A DNA stretch of 64,000 nt, taken from NCBI GenBank assembly GCA_001599815.1, contig BCIA01000001.1, positions 1,802,934 through 1,866,933 of the forward strand. Reading direction: 5' to 3'. This document shows positions 20,899 to 31,729 of this stretch, in pieces; within the stretch, counting starts at the first letter, position 1; every line of letters starts with the position of its first letter. Both the position numbers and the translations under genes were made by a program. Origin of the DNA: Furcasterigmium furcatum (lineage: Eukaryota > Ascomycota > Sordariomycetes > Glomerellales > Plectosphaerellaceae). The notes under the pieces are model-generated. The model was not told the origin of the DNA and made no database searches. It worked only from the letters and a program-made list of their open reading frames with translations.

Positions 20899-22511
20899 TC
20901 ACTCAAACACCTGATTTCGAGTCGACGCAATCCTTTCCTCGGTGGTTTCAAAGAGGCGCGGGATGCCACTCTCAGCAAACGGGATATCATCCGAGATGAT
21001 CCTGGCCAGACCCCTGGCGCAGAGCAGAATGAAGGCCATGCCATGCCCGTTGAACCCAGCGCAGACATATTGGCCTTCCTTCGACGGGATGGCACCCACG
21101 TGCGGCAGGAGATCGCTGGTGTACTGCAGCCGTCAGCCGGGGCGGGAGGGTACTGTGGCGCCGTTGCGCTACTCACGCCCATGATGCCCGTCCAGATCTT
21201 GTCTACTGACGCATCCGAGTCTTCCCAGCCTCGATAGAACCGCTGCATGAAACCGTCAAAGTATGGAACAGCGGCCGGGGGCACCTTGGAATCGTCGAAC
21301 ACGTTGTACCATTCCTGCTTCTGGTGGAAGATCTCGGTGCGAGCGCCACCTGCGACGATGCTGCCGTCAGGTCGCGTGACCTGGTAGTCATAGAGATTAG
21401 GACCATGGCGCAGGGCATAGCTGAACGGAAGGTGGGGGGCGGTCTTGTCCTCGGGGACTGAAATTCGAGAGCACACGCCCCGTACCGGGATGATGCGGTC
21501 CTTGAACTGAGGCAGCAGAGCGGCGGTGTATCCGTTGGTTGCGAAGATGACCTTTTTCGCTCGGATCGTGCCTCGGGGAGTCTTCACTGCCCAGAAGCCG
21601 TCGACCTTCGTCTCGGAGATCTCCAGGGCTGGCGTATGCGTGTAGAACTTGGCCCCTTTTTCGATGCTCTTTGAGAGCATGAACATGACCAGCTTGTACG
21701 GCCTTGGCCCGTCAGACTGGAACGATTCGACAAGTGCAGCACAGCCCGTAGGCGGCAGCAACATCCAGACACAACGGCTCGGCAACTCACGAGACCTACC
21801 AGACAGAGCCGCCTTGCGAGGCGAACGTGGCGCATGCGCCCTTGACATTGGAGACGGTCTCGGCAGCAGGTCCCCGGGTGCACTGAACCCGCCTGGCCGT
21901 CGGACTGCCGAGCCTTATGAGCTCGTCGAGGCTCTGCTTGCAGGCCGCCGCAAGGTCCGGGTCCCGGAAGACGGCCAGGGACGTGGTCAGCTGAAAATCG
22001 CAGTCGACGTCGTGTTCCCTGACGAGGTCCCAAACAGCATGGAAGTTTGCGAGCTCGAACTCGGCAATTTCCGAGGCCGCCTCGAGGCCGTACTTTGCCG
22101 CGCGGCCGGGGACGCTGCCATAGAGGTCGGGCCTCACATGGCCGCCTGTGGGCAGAATTGGTGAGCAGAAGAAAGCATGGACGCTGCGTGGTTGGCAATG
22201 GTGGATGGACGACAGCGTATGCACGTACCATTCCGCGCCGTAGCGCCTGAGCAGGCTTCCCTCGCCTCGAGAATGGTAATAGAAGGGCAGGGCGGGCAGG
22301 GAGCAGGGGGCGAGGGGCTTCTGGCGCCCCCGTTGTGTCCGCTCAGGTGGAATGCTAATGCGGCGCCAGAAAACCCGGATCCGATAATGACGATGTCCTG
22401 CTCGTCGGGGACCGTATCGGCGGCCTGGAAACTGTCCAGCTCGTGGAGCTCGGAGCGCCAGAAGGGGGTCGTGGCGTTGGGTACGGGAAATGGGTGGTCC
22501 ATGGTGTTCAT
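20899..22511 (-). CDS. FAD-dependent oxidoreductase of the DAO family
   Basis: Four minus-strand exons, 22511-22229, 22145-21800, 21702-21177 and 21123-20899, join in phase to 459 residues. Introns are 83, 97 and 53 nt. Motifs: IVIIGSGFSGAALAFHL (FAD Rossmann), ITILEAREACSGATARNGGHVRPDLY (the RNGGH block is formed by the first splice), QGGSVWPYKLV (formed by the second splice), KKVIFATNGYTAALLPQF, and C-terminal YVCAGFNGHGMAFILLCARGLA. These are typical of D-amino-acid-oxidase-like fungal flavoproteins that oxidise amines or amino acids. A Pro/Ser-rich loop (ARSPSPPAPCPPCPS) sits inside the Rossmann fold. The start could also be the second Met at 22502. Substrate unknown. Confidence 0.87.
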
Positions 22512-24411
22512 TCAGGCTGTGCTTGTTAGTCTGGACGGGGTGGCCAGGATGCAGAAGTTGAGAATTGCATGATCTCGATGCGGATGGGGAGGGGTGAAGA
22601 CATGAACCCCAGCAGATGCCCATTGCGTGCTCTCAGGGGCCCTTCACAGCGAAGTGTTCAGTGCATGCTCCCGCTGAAGAAGTGCTGAATGCTTACTCAG
22701 CTTTCGCAGGGGCCGTTCCATTTGAGCCGCCGACGGACAAACCGTCCAGCCGAACTCGCCTAAAGCCTTGGCCCCCTGGCTCCATACAATCTTTCTCCCA
22801 TCGCCCATCTCCCACCCATGCAAGGCACCAACGGGATGGCATGAACACCTTGCCCGTTTAGGCCGCCCTGGCTTTCCATTGACGCCATCAAATCCCATTG
22901 CCGAGTCACCGGTTCAGGGCCAGCGAACAGACAATCTCACCCGCGCCGGCCCTTCCACCCGTTGAATCCTCGTGACGGATGCAAGAGGCGTTCTGGAGCA
23001 AGAGTCCGGCCCGGCGTGGCGTTTCTTCTTCTCAGCTTCTCCGTCCGAGATCCGCTTCACTCCCCAGTCCCCACGTCTGCCCTCGGCCTCAGACGGACGG
23101 CGTCTTGGAAAAAGTCGACTCGTCACAATGTTCGGAGCTCTGCAGCATCGTGATGCTACCTACATCCTCTGCGCGGGATGATGGGTACCCCGCCATCATA
23201 CGAGTTTCGCTCCCGGCAGTCTCCTACGCATGAGTGGCGTGGTTTTCCACGGCCCTGGTCTTCGGTCCCGTCGGTCATGGCTCGTGGATCCAGTGGCACG
23301 AGCCTGGATGTGATCCGCCAGATCGAACATGCCACGCCGCAACGGCGGTCCCACGCAAGGCAAGGCGGCATTGACGACTCAAATTTTTCCTGCGGCAGCT
23401 TCCTGTCGGTTCGTACGTTCGTTCGATGCTACGCCATCCCGAGCCGCCGCCCTACCGGCTTGTCGGCGAACCACCGATCGTCAATCTCGGTGTTGCCCTG
23501 ATACCGAGTGTGTGTGCCTGCACCTTGGCTGAACCCTTGATCTCCAAATCATGTCATCTGTCAGGTTTCAGGCGACGGCCACAGCAAAGAGAAAATTTTA
23601 AAGAATATTCGATGGTTCCCCGCAGACGTCTGAGCACTCGGACGATTAGCGATCCAAGGTGCCGACTCGTCTGTGAGCCACATGAACGACCCATTTCCGT
23701 TCTGGGATACCCGGCTCCGTCCACACCGCGCTCGCGGAGGATCACTCGAAGACCCCGGGTCATCTTTCGGCGGCTCCCGCGTGACGACGAGGACGAATTC
23801 ACTCCACGGGGGTGCGGGCAGCCAAGCTGGACGCGAAACCAGCCCCCCAAACCCCCAATATCAGACGAAGAATCCCTGCCGCCGCTCATCACATCGCAGC
23901 CGCGCTGCCATTGGTGGTGCCCTTCACGAACATGGTTCAACCATGCGGGTCCCGGCCTGTCAAGCAAAGTGTCACCCGAATTTAGACTCCTTCATCACAA
24001 TCTCTCAATGAGTCGATCATACGATGTTCAACTTAGCGCCCTTGACGGGCATGGGCGGTGAGGCGGGCCACGAGCAGGCCACGACGAGTGACGAGGACAA
24101 CCCGGGATGCGGAAGTGATGGCTCACGGATCAAGAGCACGGCATCGACGACTTTGGGACAGACGGCCGCGATATGCGTTGGCGCTGCGGTTGACAGGTCG
24201 AACCACGCCGGCATATATCTGTCCTGGATGTCCCGGCATCGAAACCACTCCCGGTCTTCCAGTATTCCTTCCAGAAAATTCCTGCCCCTCCTTCCTTCCT
24301 TCGTAGAACTCTTGATATTCTTCCCAAGAGCCGCTGAAGAACACTTTCTTGGACCCCAACCCTTCCCTCACCTTTCACCAGTCTGCCCCCTGCAGCATAC
24401 ATCCATCCACA
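22512..24411. other. Divergent intergenic region upstream of flavohaemoglobin, no supported gene
   Basis: 1.9 kb of overlapping, unlikely frames. No TATA box or RNA gene recognised. It separates the divergent DAO-family and flavohaemoglobin genes. Confidence 0.45.
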
Positions 24412-25665
24412 ATGGCCTTGACGTACAAGCAGTCGGTCCTCGTCCAGAGTTCCATCCCAGTCCTGCGTGAGCATGGCGAGACCATCACCACCCTGTTCTA
24501 CGCCAACATGCTGCGTGCACACCCCGAGCTGCACGACATGTTCAACACAGTCAACCAGGCAAACGGCCGGCAACCAAGAGCCCTCACATCCATCATCCTC
24601 ACCTTTGCGTCAAATCTGTACAACATCAGCGAGCTCATCCCCCGCCTAGAGCGCATGTGCAACAAGCACTGCACCCTCGGCATCCGGCCCGAACATTACG
24701 ACATTGTCGGCAAGTACCTCCTGGAAGCGTTCGGTCAGATCCTGGGCCCTACCTGGACACCAGACGTCCATGCCGCGTGGTCCAAGGCCTACAGCATCCT
24801 CGCCAACATGCTCATCGGCCGCGAGGCACAGATGTACCGCGAGTTCGACGACTGGCAGGGCTTCCGCAAGTTCCGCATCGAGCGAAAGGTGGCCGAGACG
24901 GACGAGATCTACTCCTTTTACCTGGTGCCCGTCGACGGCCGTCGCCTGCCTGAGTTCACGCCGGGCCAGTACGTGACCTGCCGCGTCGACGTGCCGGCCC
25001 TGGGCCACTCGCAGATGAGGCAGTATTCACTGTCGGACGCGCCCAGGCCAGACTACTACCGTCTGACCATCAAGAGAGACCCGGGCTCCCAGATCGGCAA
25101 GGGCATCGAGGCCGTCCAGCTGGAGCCGGGCATCGTGTCCAACGTGATGGTCGACCACAAGAACCCCGGCGACATTGTCGAGCTCTCGCACCCGGCGGGC
25201 GACTTCGTCATGGACATGGAGGGCTCGAGCACTGTGCCGCTCATCCTCATCTCGGCCGGCGTCGGCGTCTCCCCGCTCGTGTCCATCCTGAACAGGGTCG
25301 TCGAGCGGCAGGCGGTGCGGCCCATCAGCTGGCTGCACTGTTCGGCGAGGGCGGCGCCGTTCGAGGAGCACGTGCGGCGCATCGCGGCGACGCGGGCGAA
25401 GTTTGCGACGCGCTTCTTCCGCAGCAAGGTGGCCGACCTCGACGACGGCAGCAGCACGGCCAGCGGCGAGGCGGGCCTGAGGATGGACCTGGCGCGGATA
25501 GACCCGAGCCAGCTGTACATGGACCACGGCGCGTCCGAGTACTACATCTGCGGCCCCGAGGCGTTCATGCAGGAGATGGCCAAGTACCTCATCGCGCAGG
25601 GCGTCGACTCGTCAAGAGTCAAGTTCGAGTGGTTCACGACGGGCGACCTGGTGTTCAGGCGCTGA
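24412..25665 (+). CDS. Flavohaemoglobin (nitric oxide dioxygenase)
   Basis: It converts NO to nitrate using O2, NAD(P)H, haem and FAD, protecting against nitrosative stress. An intronless 417-residue frame starts at MALTYKQS; the context CACAATGG supports this ATG over the upstream one at 24349. Globin domain: distal Tyr30 (LFYANML), Gln54, and proximal His86 in NKHCTLGIRPEHY. FAD domain: RQYSLSD (203-209) and NPGDIVELSHPAGDF. NAD domain: ISAGVGVSPLVSIL and YYICGPEAFMQEM. Domain order and length match the family. It lacks an obvious mitochondrial presequence, so cytosolic location is likely. Confidence 0.95.
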   Translation: MALTYKQSVLVQSSIPVLREHGETITTLFYANMLRAHPELHDMFNTVNQANGRQPRALTSIILTFASNLYNISELIPRLERMCNKHCTLGIRPEHYDIVGKYLLEAFGQILGPTWTPDVHAAWSKAYSILANMLIGREAQMYREFDDWQGFRKFRIERKVAETDEIYSFYLVPVDGRRLPEFTPGQYVTCRVDVPALGHSQMRQYSLSDAPRPDYYRLTIKRDPGSQIGKGIEAVQLEPGIVSNVMVDHKNPGDIVELSHPAGDFVMDMEGSSTVPLILISAGVGVSPLVSILNRVVERQAVRPISWLHCSARAAPFEEHVRRIAATRAKFATRFFRSKVADLDDGSSTASGEAGLRMDLARIDPSQLYMDHGASEYYICGPEAFMQEMAKYLIAQGVDSSRVKFEWFTTGDLVFRR

Positions 25666-26688
25666 GTGCGTGCCTCTTCCCTTTTCCCTTTGGATGGTGT
25701 TTTAGATGGCGTTCAAAAATCGACGAGCGATTGTTGTAAATAATACTTTCGGGTCTGGGATATCGGTCGGTCTGTGGATGGATCACGGGAAACGGCCGCG
25801 GGGATATAGAGCACGAGTCGGTCGAATCCCACCTCAAGAATCTTTCACGTCTGCTTTTCTCTCTCTCTCAACCGACGGGTGACGCACGGCGACGTCGGAC
25901 TTTTTCAACTGAAGTCCTCGTGGCTGAAAGGTGCGCTTCTAGCTGCCGTTCTCGGCCCCTGGAGGAGACATCTCGAGGCCTCCTGATTGGGGCGGGTAAA
26001 GGCACCGGCTAAAATGCCAGCCATGGCGGCGCGCCGTCTCAGCGTTCGCGGCGGGTGGTGGGGAAGCGCGGCACATGGGTGAAGCGAAGCGCAGAGGGAG
26101 TGCCAGGACGGCGGGATTGAGATCCACTGCAGCTCTCTTTTCTCCCGCCGACAGCTTGGAGGAGCTCCTCAGGTGCGCGGGGAGTCGCCGTGTCGGTCTG
26201 TGTCCCGCGAGAACAACCCCTTTTTGCCGGCCGGGAGACCCCGTCGGTGCCCCTGGTGAGGTGGCCTAGTCTACTTCTGGCGCTGTCACGAGCTCGTGAA
26301 AAAAAGGAAAGCAGAAGAAAAGTGAGATCTAGACTGCTCCTCATTTGGGCGGGTGTTGTTGGGAAAGGATTGTAAATTAGTAGTGCTGCCCCTCCATCAT
26401 CGGCGGTGACGTTGGTTGCCCCTCATTGACACTGAATTGAGTCTCTCGACCTTAACTCCCCCTCACCTCCCGCCGCTCTTCACTCTTCCTTCTGCCGTTT
26501 CTTCTGTCTCTCACTTTTACGACTGCAATCTGACACTAATTATTACACGGCAAACCCCCTATCTTCATCCTGACAGCGTATCACCGCGGGCTTCACGGCG
26601 AAAGGACAGCTCCCTCTCAGCCAACCTCCCCGCGTCCGGACCGAGACATCCCTCACCAACAGAGTCCCCGACAACCAATACAGACACA
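25666..26688. other. Upstream region of xylitol dehydrogenase
   Basis: No supported gene. It holds a CT-rich run near 25857-25868 and one GGCTAAA motif listed separately. The last 250 bp are pyrimidine-rich, as often seen before well-expressed fungal genes. Confidence 0.45.
26007..26013 (+). promoter_or_regulatory. XlnR-like GGCTAAA motif upstream of xylitol dehydrogenase
   Basis: GGCTAAA is the core site for the xylanolytic activator XlnR in Aspergillus. It lies 676 bp before the start codon of a pentose-pathway gene. A seven-base match occurs by chance about once in 8 kb, so this alone is weak. Confidence 0.3.
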
Positions 26689-27826
26689 ATGGCGTCCACC
26701 GACGGCAAGAGCGTATGCCTCCTCTCGACACTCAAATAGAACAGTCGTAGTCCGCAGCTCACACCCGCAGAACCTCTCCTTCGTCCTCAACAAGGTCCAC
26801 GATGTGACCTTTGAAGAGCGACCCGTCCCCAAGCTCGCATCCCCCCACGACGTCCTCGTCGCCGTCAACTACACCGGCATCTGCGGCTCCGACGTGCACT
26901 ACTACGACCACGGCGCCATCGGCCACTTCGTCGTCAAGGACCCCATGGTCCTCGGCCACGAGTCCGCCGGCACCGTCGTCGAAGTCGGCTCCGCCGTCAC
27001 CACCCTCCAGCCCGGCGACCGCATCGCCCTCGAGCCCGGCTACCCCTGCCGCCGCTGCGGCGACTGCCTCGCCGGCAAGTACAACCTCTGCCACGAGATG
27101 GTCTTCGCCGCCACGCCCCCCTACCACGGCACCCTGACCGGCTTCTGGACCGCCCCCTTCGACTTCTGCTACAAGCTCCCCGACAACGTCTCCCTCCAGG
27201 AGGGCGCCCTCATCGAGCCCCTCGCCGTCGCCGTCCACATCGTCAAGCAGGCGAGCATCACCCCCGGCGCCTCCGTCGTCGTCATGGGCGCCGGCCCCGT
27301 CGGCCTCCTCTGCGCCGCCGTCGCCCGCGCCTTCGGCGCCACAAAGGTCGTCTCCGTCGACATCGTCCAGTCCAAGCTCGACTTCGCCAAGACCCTCGGC
27401 AGCACCCACACCTACCTCTCCCAGCGCCTGCCCGCCGAGGAGAACGCCGCCGCCCTCAAGGAGTCCGCCGGCCTCGGCAAGGGCGCCGACGTCGTCATCG
27501 ACGCGTCCGGCGCCGAGCCCAGCATCCAGACCAGCCTGCACGTCGTGCGCATGGGCGGCACCTACGTCCAGGGCGGCATGGGCAAGGCCGACATCACCTT
27601 CCCCATCATGGCCATGTGCCTCAAGGAGGTGACGGCCAAGGGCAGCTTCCGGTACGGGCCCGGCGACTACAAGCTCGCCATCGAGCTGGTGGCGAGCGGG
27701 AGCGTCAGCGTGAAGAAGCTCATCTCGACCGTCGTGGACTTCAAGGACGCCGAGGACGCGTTCAAGAAGGTCAAGGAGGGGCAGGTCATCAAGATCCTCA
27801 TCGCGGGGCCGAACGACAAGGCTTAG
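26689..27826 (+). CDS. D-xylulose reductase (xylitol dehydrogenase), zinc MDR family
   Basis: It oxidises xylitol to D-xylulose with NAD+ in fungal pentose catabolism; the family also includes sorbitol dehydrogenases. Exons 26689-26712 and 26771-27826, with a 58-nt intron, give 359 residues, the usual size. Zinc-site residues are visible in NYTGICGSDVHYY (Cys) and LGHESAGTV (His-Glu), and structural zinc cysteines in PCRRCGDCLAGKYNLC. The cofactor motif VMGAGPVGLLCAA is followed by VSVDIVQ, whose Asp favours NAD over NADP. Codons end almost only in C or G, suggesting high expression. The short first exon (MASTDGKS) is typical of fungal homologues. Confidence 0.9.
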
Positions 27827-28955
27827 GGGGGATGGTGGCGAGCGGGTGCTTTGCGCATGGTTGGCGTTGGGGAGGCGGTGGTGAGGCCCAGGGGTGCTTC
27901 AGCCGATGTATGGCGTACTGGGTACGAGATAAATTGATGATTAATGTGACAGCAACAATATGTTCTCAATGTGCAGTTGAACTCAAGTCCAGCCGGGGAT
28001 TCACTCACCAAGCCAGGCGAATAACCTCGGTGGTCTCAGTGGTGGAAGATGGATTTTCTACCAAGCCCCGAAATAGAAGATCAGCGCGTCTCCCTTCAGG
28101 TTCATTTCGGCCGAACGAGGACAGAAATGGTGGAGAAGTTGATTCGGAGGAGACAAGACGGAACCTCACGGATGATATACCTCCGTGTCTTCATGGTTGG
28201 GGTGCCTGAGAACCTAGACAGGCCAAGGATCTCGGGCTGCGAGGTGTTTGCAGCCCCATGGGCTGACAGCTTCACATGGTTCCCGCTAGGCCCATTGAAG
28301 CTCTCAGGAAGAAAGACTCTGGCTCTGAGTGAGTGCTCTCACCAAGCACCCGACCACCTCCCACACCCCAAAGCCGCCGTTGACTAGCCCCGGCCCGGCG
28401 CCCCCAAGTCCAACCCTCCTTCAGATCTTCCATGAATGACATCTCTTGGCGTGGGGCCAAGTGCCGGACCGTTGACGACTCCCGGATTGTTAGTTCCCAT
28501 CACCACCAGATTCCATCAATGGAATCTCTTGGCGTGGGGAACGACTCATCTTCCGCGGTGCAGCAGCCCTGGGCGATCGGGTATTCGGCAGAGCTAGGGG
28601 TGCCGGCAAGGCACTCGAGATGAATGCGGGGAGGGGCCGGGGCTGGGGTTGACTCGTACGACTGATGAGATGATAGGCGGATTGAGTCTTCCGTTGCTGC
28701 CGGGTTCCGGGGCCCTGGGAGTGATGCAGGGGCCGGAAGCTTCTTTGGCTCTGGGGCTTGGGGCCTGGGGAGAGTCTGGGGCCCCGAGGTGTGGATGAGG
28801 TGGTGGTGATGAGTGCGGGAGAGAATACTTGGGGTTGAGGAGATGAATGACTAGTATAAAGTGAGCTGTTCCGCCACGATGTGAAAGACTTGATTCACCT
28901 GATACCCAAGGAACTCTATACGCTCGGCGTCTTCTTGACATCATCCTCCTTCGCC
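27827..28955. promoter_or_regulatory. Promoter region of exopolygalacturonase with CreA-like site cluster and direct repeat
   Basis: No supported gene. A 16-bp direct repeat, ATCTCTTGGCGTGGGG, occurs at 28441-28456 and 28524-28539. Hexamers matching the CreA consensus SYGGRG lie at both repeat ends and at 28626, 28637, 28643, 28707, 28751, 28765 and 28776. A TATA box, TATAAA, is at 28855-28860, 96 nt before the start codon. Confidence 0.5.
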
Positions 28956-30499
28956 ATGAGATTCTCATCCATCCTCGCCGTGCTCTCAGGGGCTGCAGCG
29001 GTCTTCGCCCTCGAAATTCCCGCTGGCGTTCCACGCTCCCTCGAGGAGTTCCGCCAGAAGCATCCGTATGAACGCCGAAGTGTCTGCGCTCGGAAGACAA
29101 TCACCATCCGCGGCTCGAAGCACGACACGGACGACGTCGCGGATGAGTTCCTCAAGGCTCTCCACGACGCCAACCACGGCGGCACCTTGCACCTCCAGAA
29201 GGGCAAGACCTTCGTCATCGGCAAGCCCTTGGACCTGACCTTCCTCAACAACGTCCACGTGCGCCTTGACGGCGAGATCAAGTTCACCAACGACACCCCG
29301 TACTGGCAGGCCAACTCGTTCCGTCACCCGTTCCAGAACAGCATCATGTTCTGGAAGTGGGGCGGCAAGGACGTCAAGATCTACGGCGAGGGCACGCTGA
29401 ACGGAAACGGCCAGCGGTGGTGGAACGAGTTCTCGGGCCGTGAGATCCTGGACACGACCAACGCGTACCTCCGGCCGATCCTGTTCTATGCTGAGAACGC
29501 GACTGGCCTGCATGTCGAGGGGATTCACTTCAAGGACTCGCCGTGCTGGACTACCTTTGTCGTGACCTGTGAGTCTTCCTCAACGACTGGCTTGATGCTG
29601 TGATGCTGACTCCGGATCCTCTAGCCAAGGACATTTCCTTCAAGGACGTGGCCTGCACTGCCGTCTCGAACAACGCCACGTCCCTGCCGAAGAACACCGA
29701 CTTCTTCGACTCTCTGAACGTCGAGAAGGTCGTCGTCGAGAGGGCATGGGTTGATATTGGCGACGACTGCTTCTCGCCCAAGTCCAATGCCACCGATGTC
29801 TACGTCAACACCATGTACTGCAACGGTGCGTAATCAGGAACCCGCTGATACAAGTACACATTTCACTTACACGGACTCATGTAGGAACTCACGGCCAATC
29901 CATGGGCTCGATCGGCCAGTACTCCGGCGAGAAGAGCTACATCCAGGATGTCCTCATCGAGAACGTCTGGATGCTCAACGGCCAGGTAAGCCGCTCCCCC
30001 CATCAGCACCCAAATATTCCCCTAGCTCATCCCTCCCCAGCACGGCGCCCGGCTCAAGAGCTGGGCCGGCCCCGACGTCGGCTACGGCTTCATCAACAAC
30101 GTGACGTTCCGCAACTTCTGGAACGCCAACAACGAGTACACGGCCTTCCTGGACAGCTGCTACTTCAACATCAACGCCACGGCGTGCGCGGCCAACCCCT
30201 CGCGCGTGGACATCTCCAACGTGCTCTTCGAGAACTTCACCGGAACCACGAGCGGCAAGTACGGCCGCGCCGTCGCCCGGCTGACCTGCAGCTCGAACCC
30301 CGACGCCGTGTGCGAGAACATCCGCTTCAAGGACTTCAACGTCGAGAGCCCGTGCGGCGGGCCCCCCGTGATCCTGTGCGACGGCATCAAGGACGGCGTC
30401 GGCGTGCCGTGCGTCTCGGCGTCGAGCGAGGAGGGGAAGAAGGCGCTGGCGCAGAAGTGCACCGCGCCGATGGCGAAGCTGCCCAAGCGCCCGTGGTGA
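28956..30499 (+). CDS. Exopolygalacturonase-type glycoside hydrolase family 28
   Basis: It cleaves galacturonic acid units from pectin outside the cell. Exons 28956-29568, 29625-29825, 29885-29985 and 30041-30499, with introns of 56, 59 and 55 nt, give 457 residues. A signal peptide (MRFSSILAVLSGAAAVFALE) is followed by the right-handed beta-helix. All GH28 active-site groups are present: NTD (228-230), GDD (250-252), a catalytic His274 in GTHGQSMGSIG, and RLK (309-311) in place of RIK. The second and third introns flank the His motif. The sequence after His and the overall length fit exo-acting fungal enzymes. Several N-glycosylation sites are visible. An array of CreA-like hexamers upstream suggests carbon repression. 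Confidence 0.92.
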
Positions 30500-30855
30500 G
30501 AGAGCGGGAGTCGTGGCCGGCTCGCGTCGCGATAACACCGGTATCTCCGGGTCTTTGTGGTGCTGTGCCGCGCTGGGAGATTCAGCGACCTAGAAGTGGA
30601 CATCCAATGAGGCCGTATAGGCGATCATAGAGTTAAAGTACTTTTGATAGATCCAGGGGTTGAATGTGAGGGCCAATGGCGGTTGCTAGAATATCAGACA
30701 TTCCCGTGTTCGGCTGGCTGTTCATGATGCGCCGGATTTAAGGACAGGAAGACCGAAGGTAGATAGATGTCTTTAGCATTGTTTTGCAATTATGTTTCAG
30801 ACGGTGGTTCCTTCGTCTTCCTCCTGCTGTTTGTACATTGATTTATCCGGACATC
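30500..30855. other. No supported gene between GH28 and the Rossmann protein
   Basis: 356 bp of 3' flank and promoter. Nothing recognised. Confidence 0.4.
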
Positions 30856-31603
30856 ATGAAGCTGATCATCACAGGCGCGACGGGGTTCGTGGCGACCGAG
30901 ATCGTCCGCCAAAGCCTCCTGCACCCCAGGGTCACCACCGTCGTTGCCGTGGCCCGCAAGCCGGTGACCATCCCTGACGGTGTGGACGGGACGAAACTCA
31001 AGAATGTCACCATCAAGGACTACGACCAGTACTCCGACGCTGCGAGGGAGGAGTTCGCTGGCGCCGCCGCTTGCATCTGGACAGTCGCGGTTGGGCCCTG
31101 GAAAGCGAGGATGTACCCGGACTTTGAGACCGTGAGGAAGGTTTCCCAGGACTATACAGTGGCCGGTCTTCAGGCGATGCACGAGTCCAGGACGAAAAAG
31201 CCGTTCCGGTTCCTGTACTTGAGCGGGTCTACGAGCGAGAGGGATCAGAGCAAGAGCCATCTGGTCTGGAACCAGTACCGCCTCATGCGTGTAAGTGGTC
31301 TTCTCCGCCGCCCGAGTTGGTGCTGATGAATCCCAGGGCGAGGCAGAGAACCAAGTCTTGAGGTTTGCGGGTGAGCACCAGGGTGAAGTGGAAGCTGTCG
31401 TGGCCAGGCCAGGCCTCATCACCACCAACAAGACTGCATACGCAACGGCCGTCTCTGGGGTCGCGACCTTGGGGTTATTCGATTCCATCAGCCTCGAGGA
31501 CCTAGCAAGGGCGCTCGTCGAGCAGGCGGTGCAAGGGTTTGAGAACGATCCGCTGTCGACGGCTGATCTAAATCGCATCGCGCAGAAAGCAAAGGCGTTG
31601 TAG
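30856..31603 (+). CDS. NAD(P)-binding Rossmann-fold protein (NmrA/epimerase-like, atypical SDR)
   Basis: Exons 30856-31290 and 31337-31603, with a 46-nt intron, give 233 residues. The N-terminus KLIITGATGFVATEIVRQSL is a TGxxGxxG dinucleotide-binding motif. FLYLSGSTSER and a central NQYRLMRGEAENQVL follow, where SDR-type proteins usually carry the active-site Ser and Tyr/Lys; Tyr is present but the classical YxxxK is not. The protein is short, like fungal atypical SDRs of the NAD(P)H-sensing or isomerase-like kind. Catalysis is therefore uncertain. No link to the flanking GH28 gene is evident. Confidence 0.8.
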
Positions 31604-31729
31604 ACGGAACGATAAGAAACGATGTTTCAATTCTGAGCCTGCAAGATTCCCGGTTCTAAGCCAGTCCGCAGATCGGATTCTATGAGGCCTGCCTGCCTGC
31701 TGTCAATGATGCCTGGGTCTCTCTACTTA

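Noticed and set aside
26759..27541. 260-codon Gly-rich frame antisense to xylitol dehydrogenase
   Set aside because: Mirror of GCC/GTC/GAC-rich codons in the sense gene.
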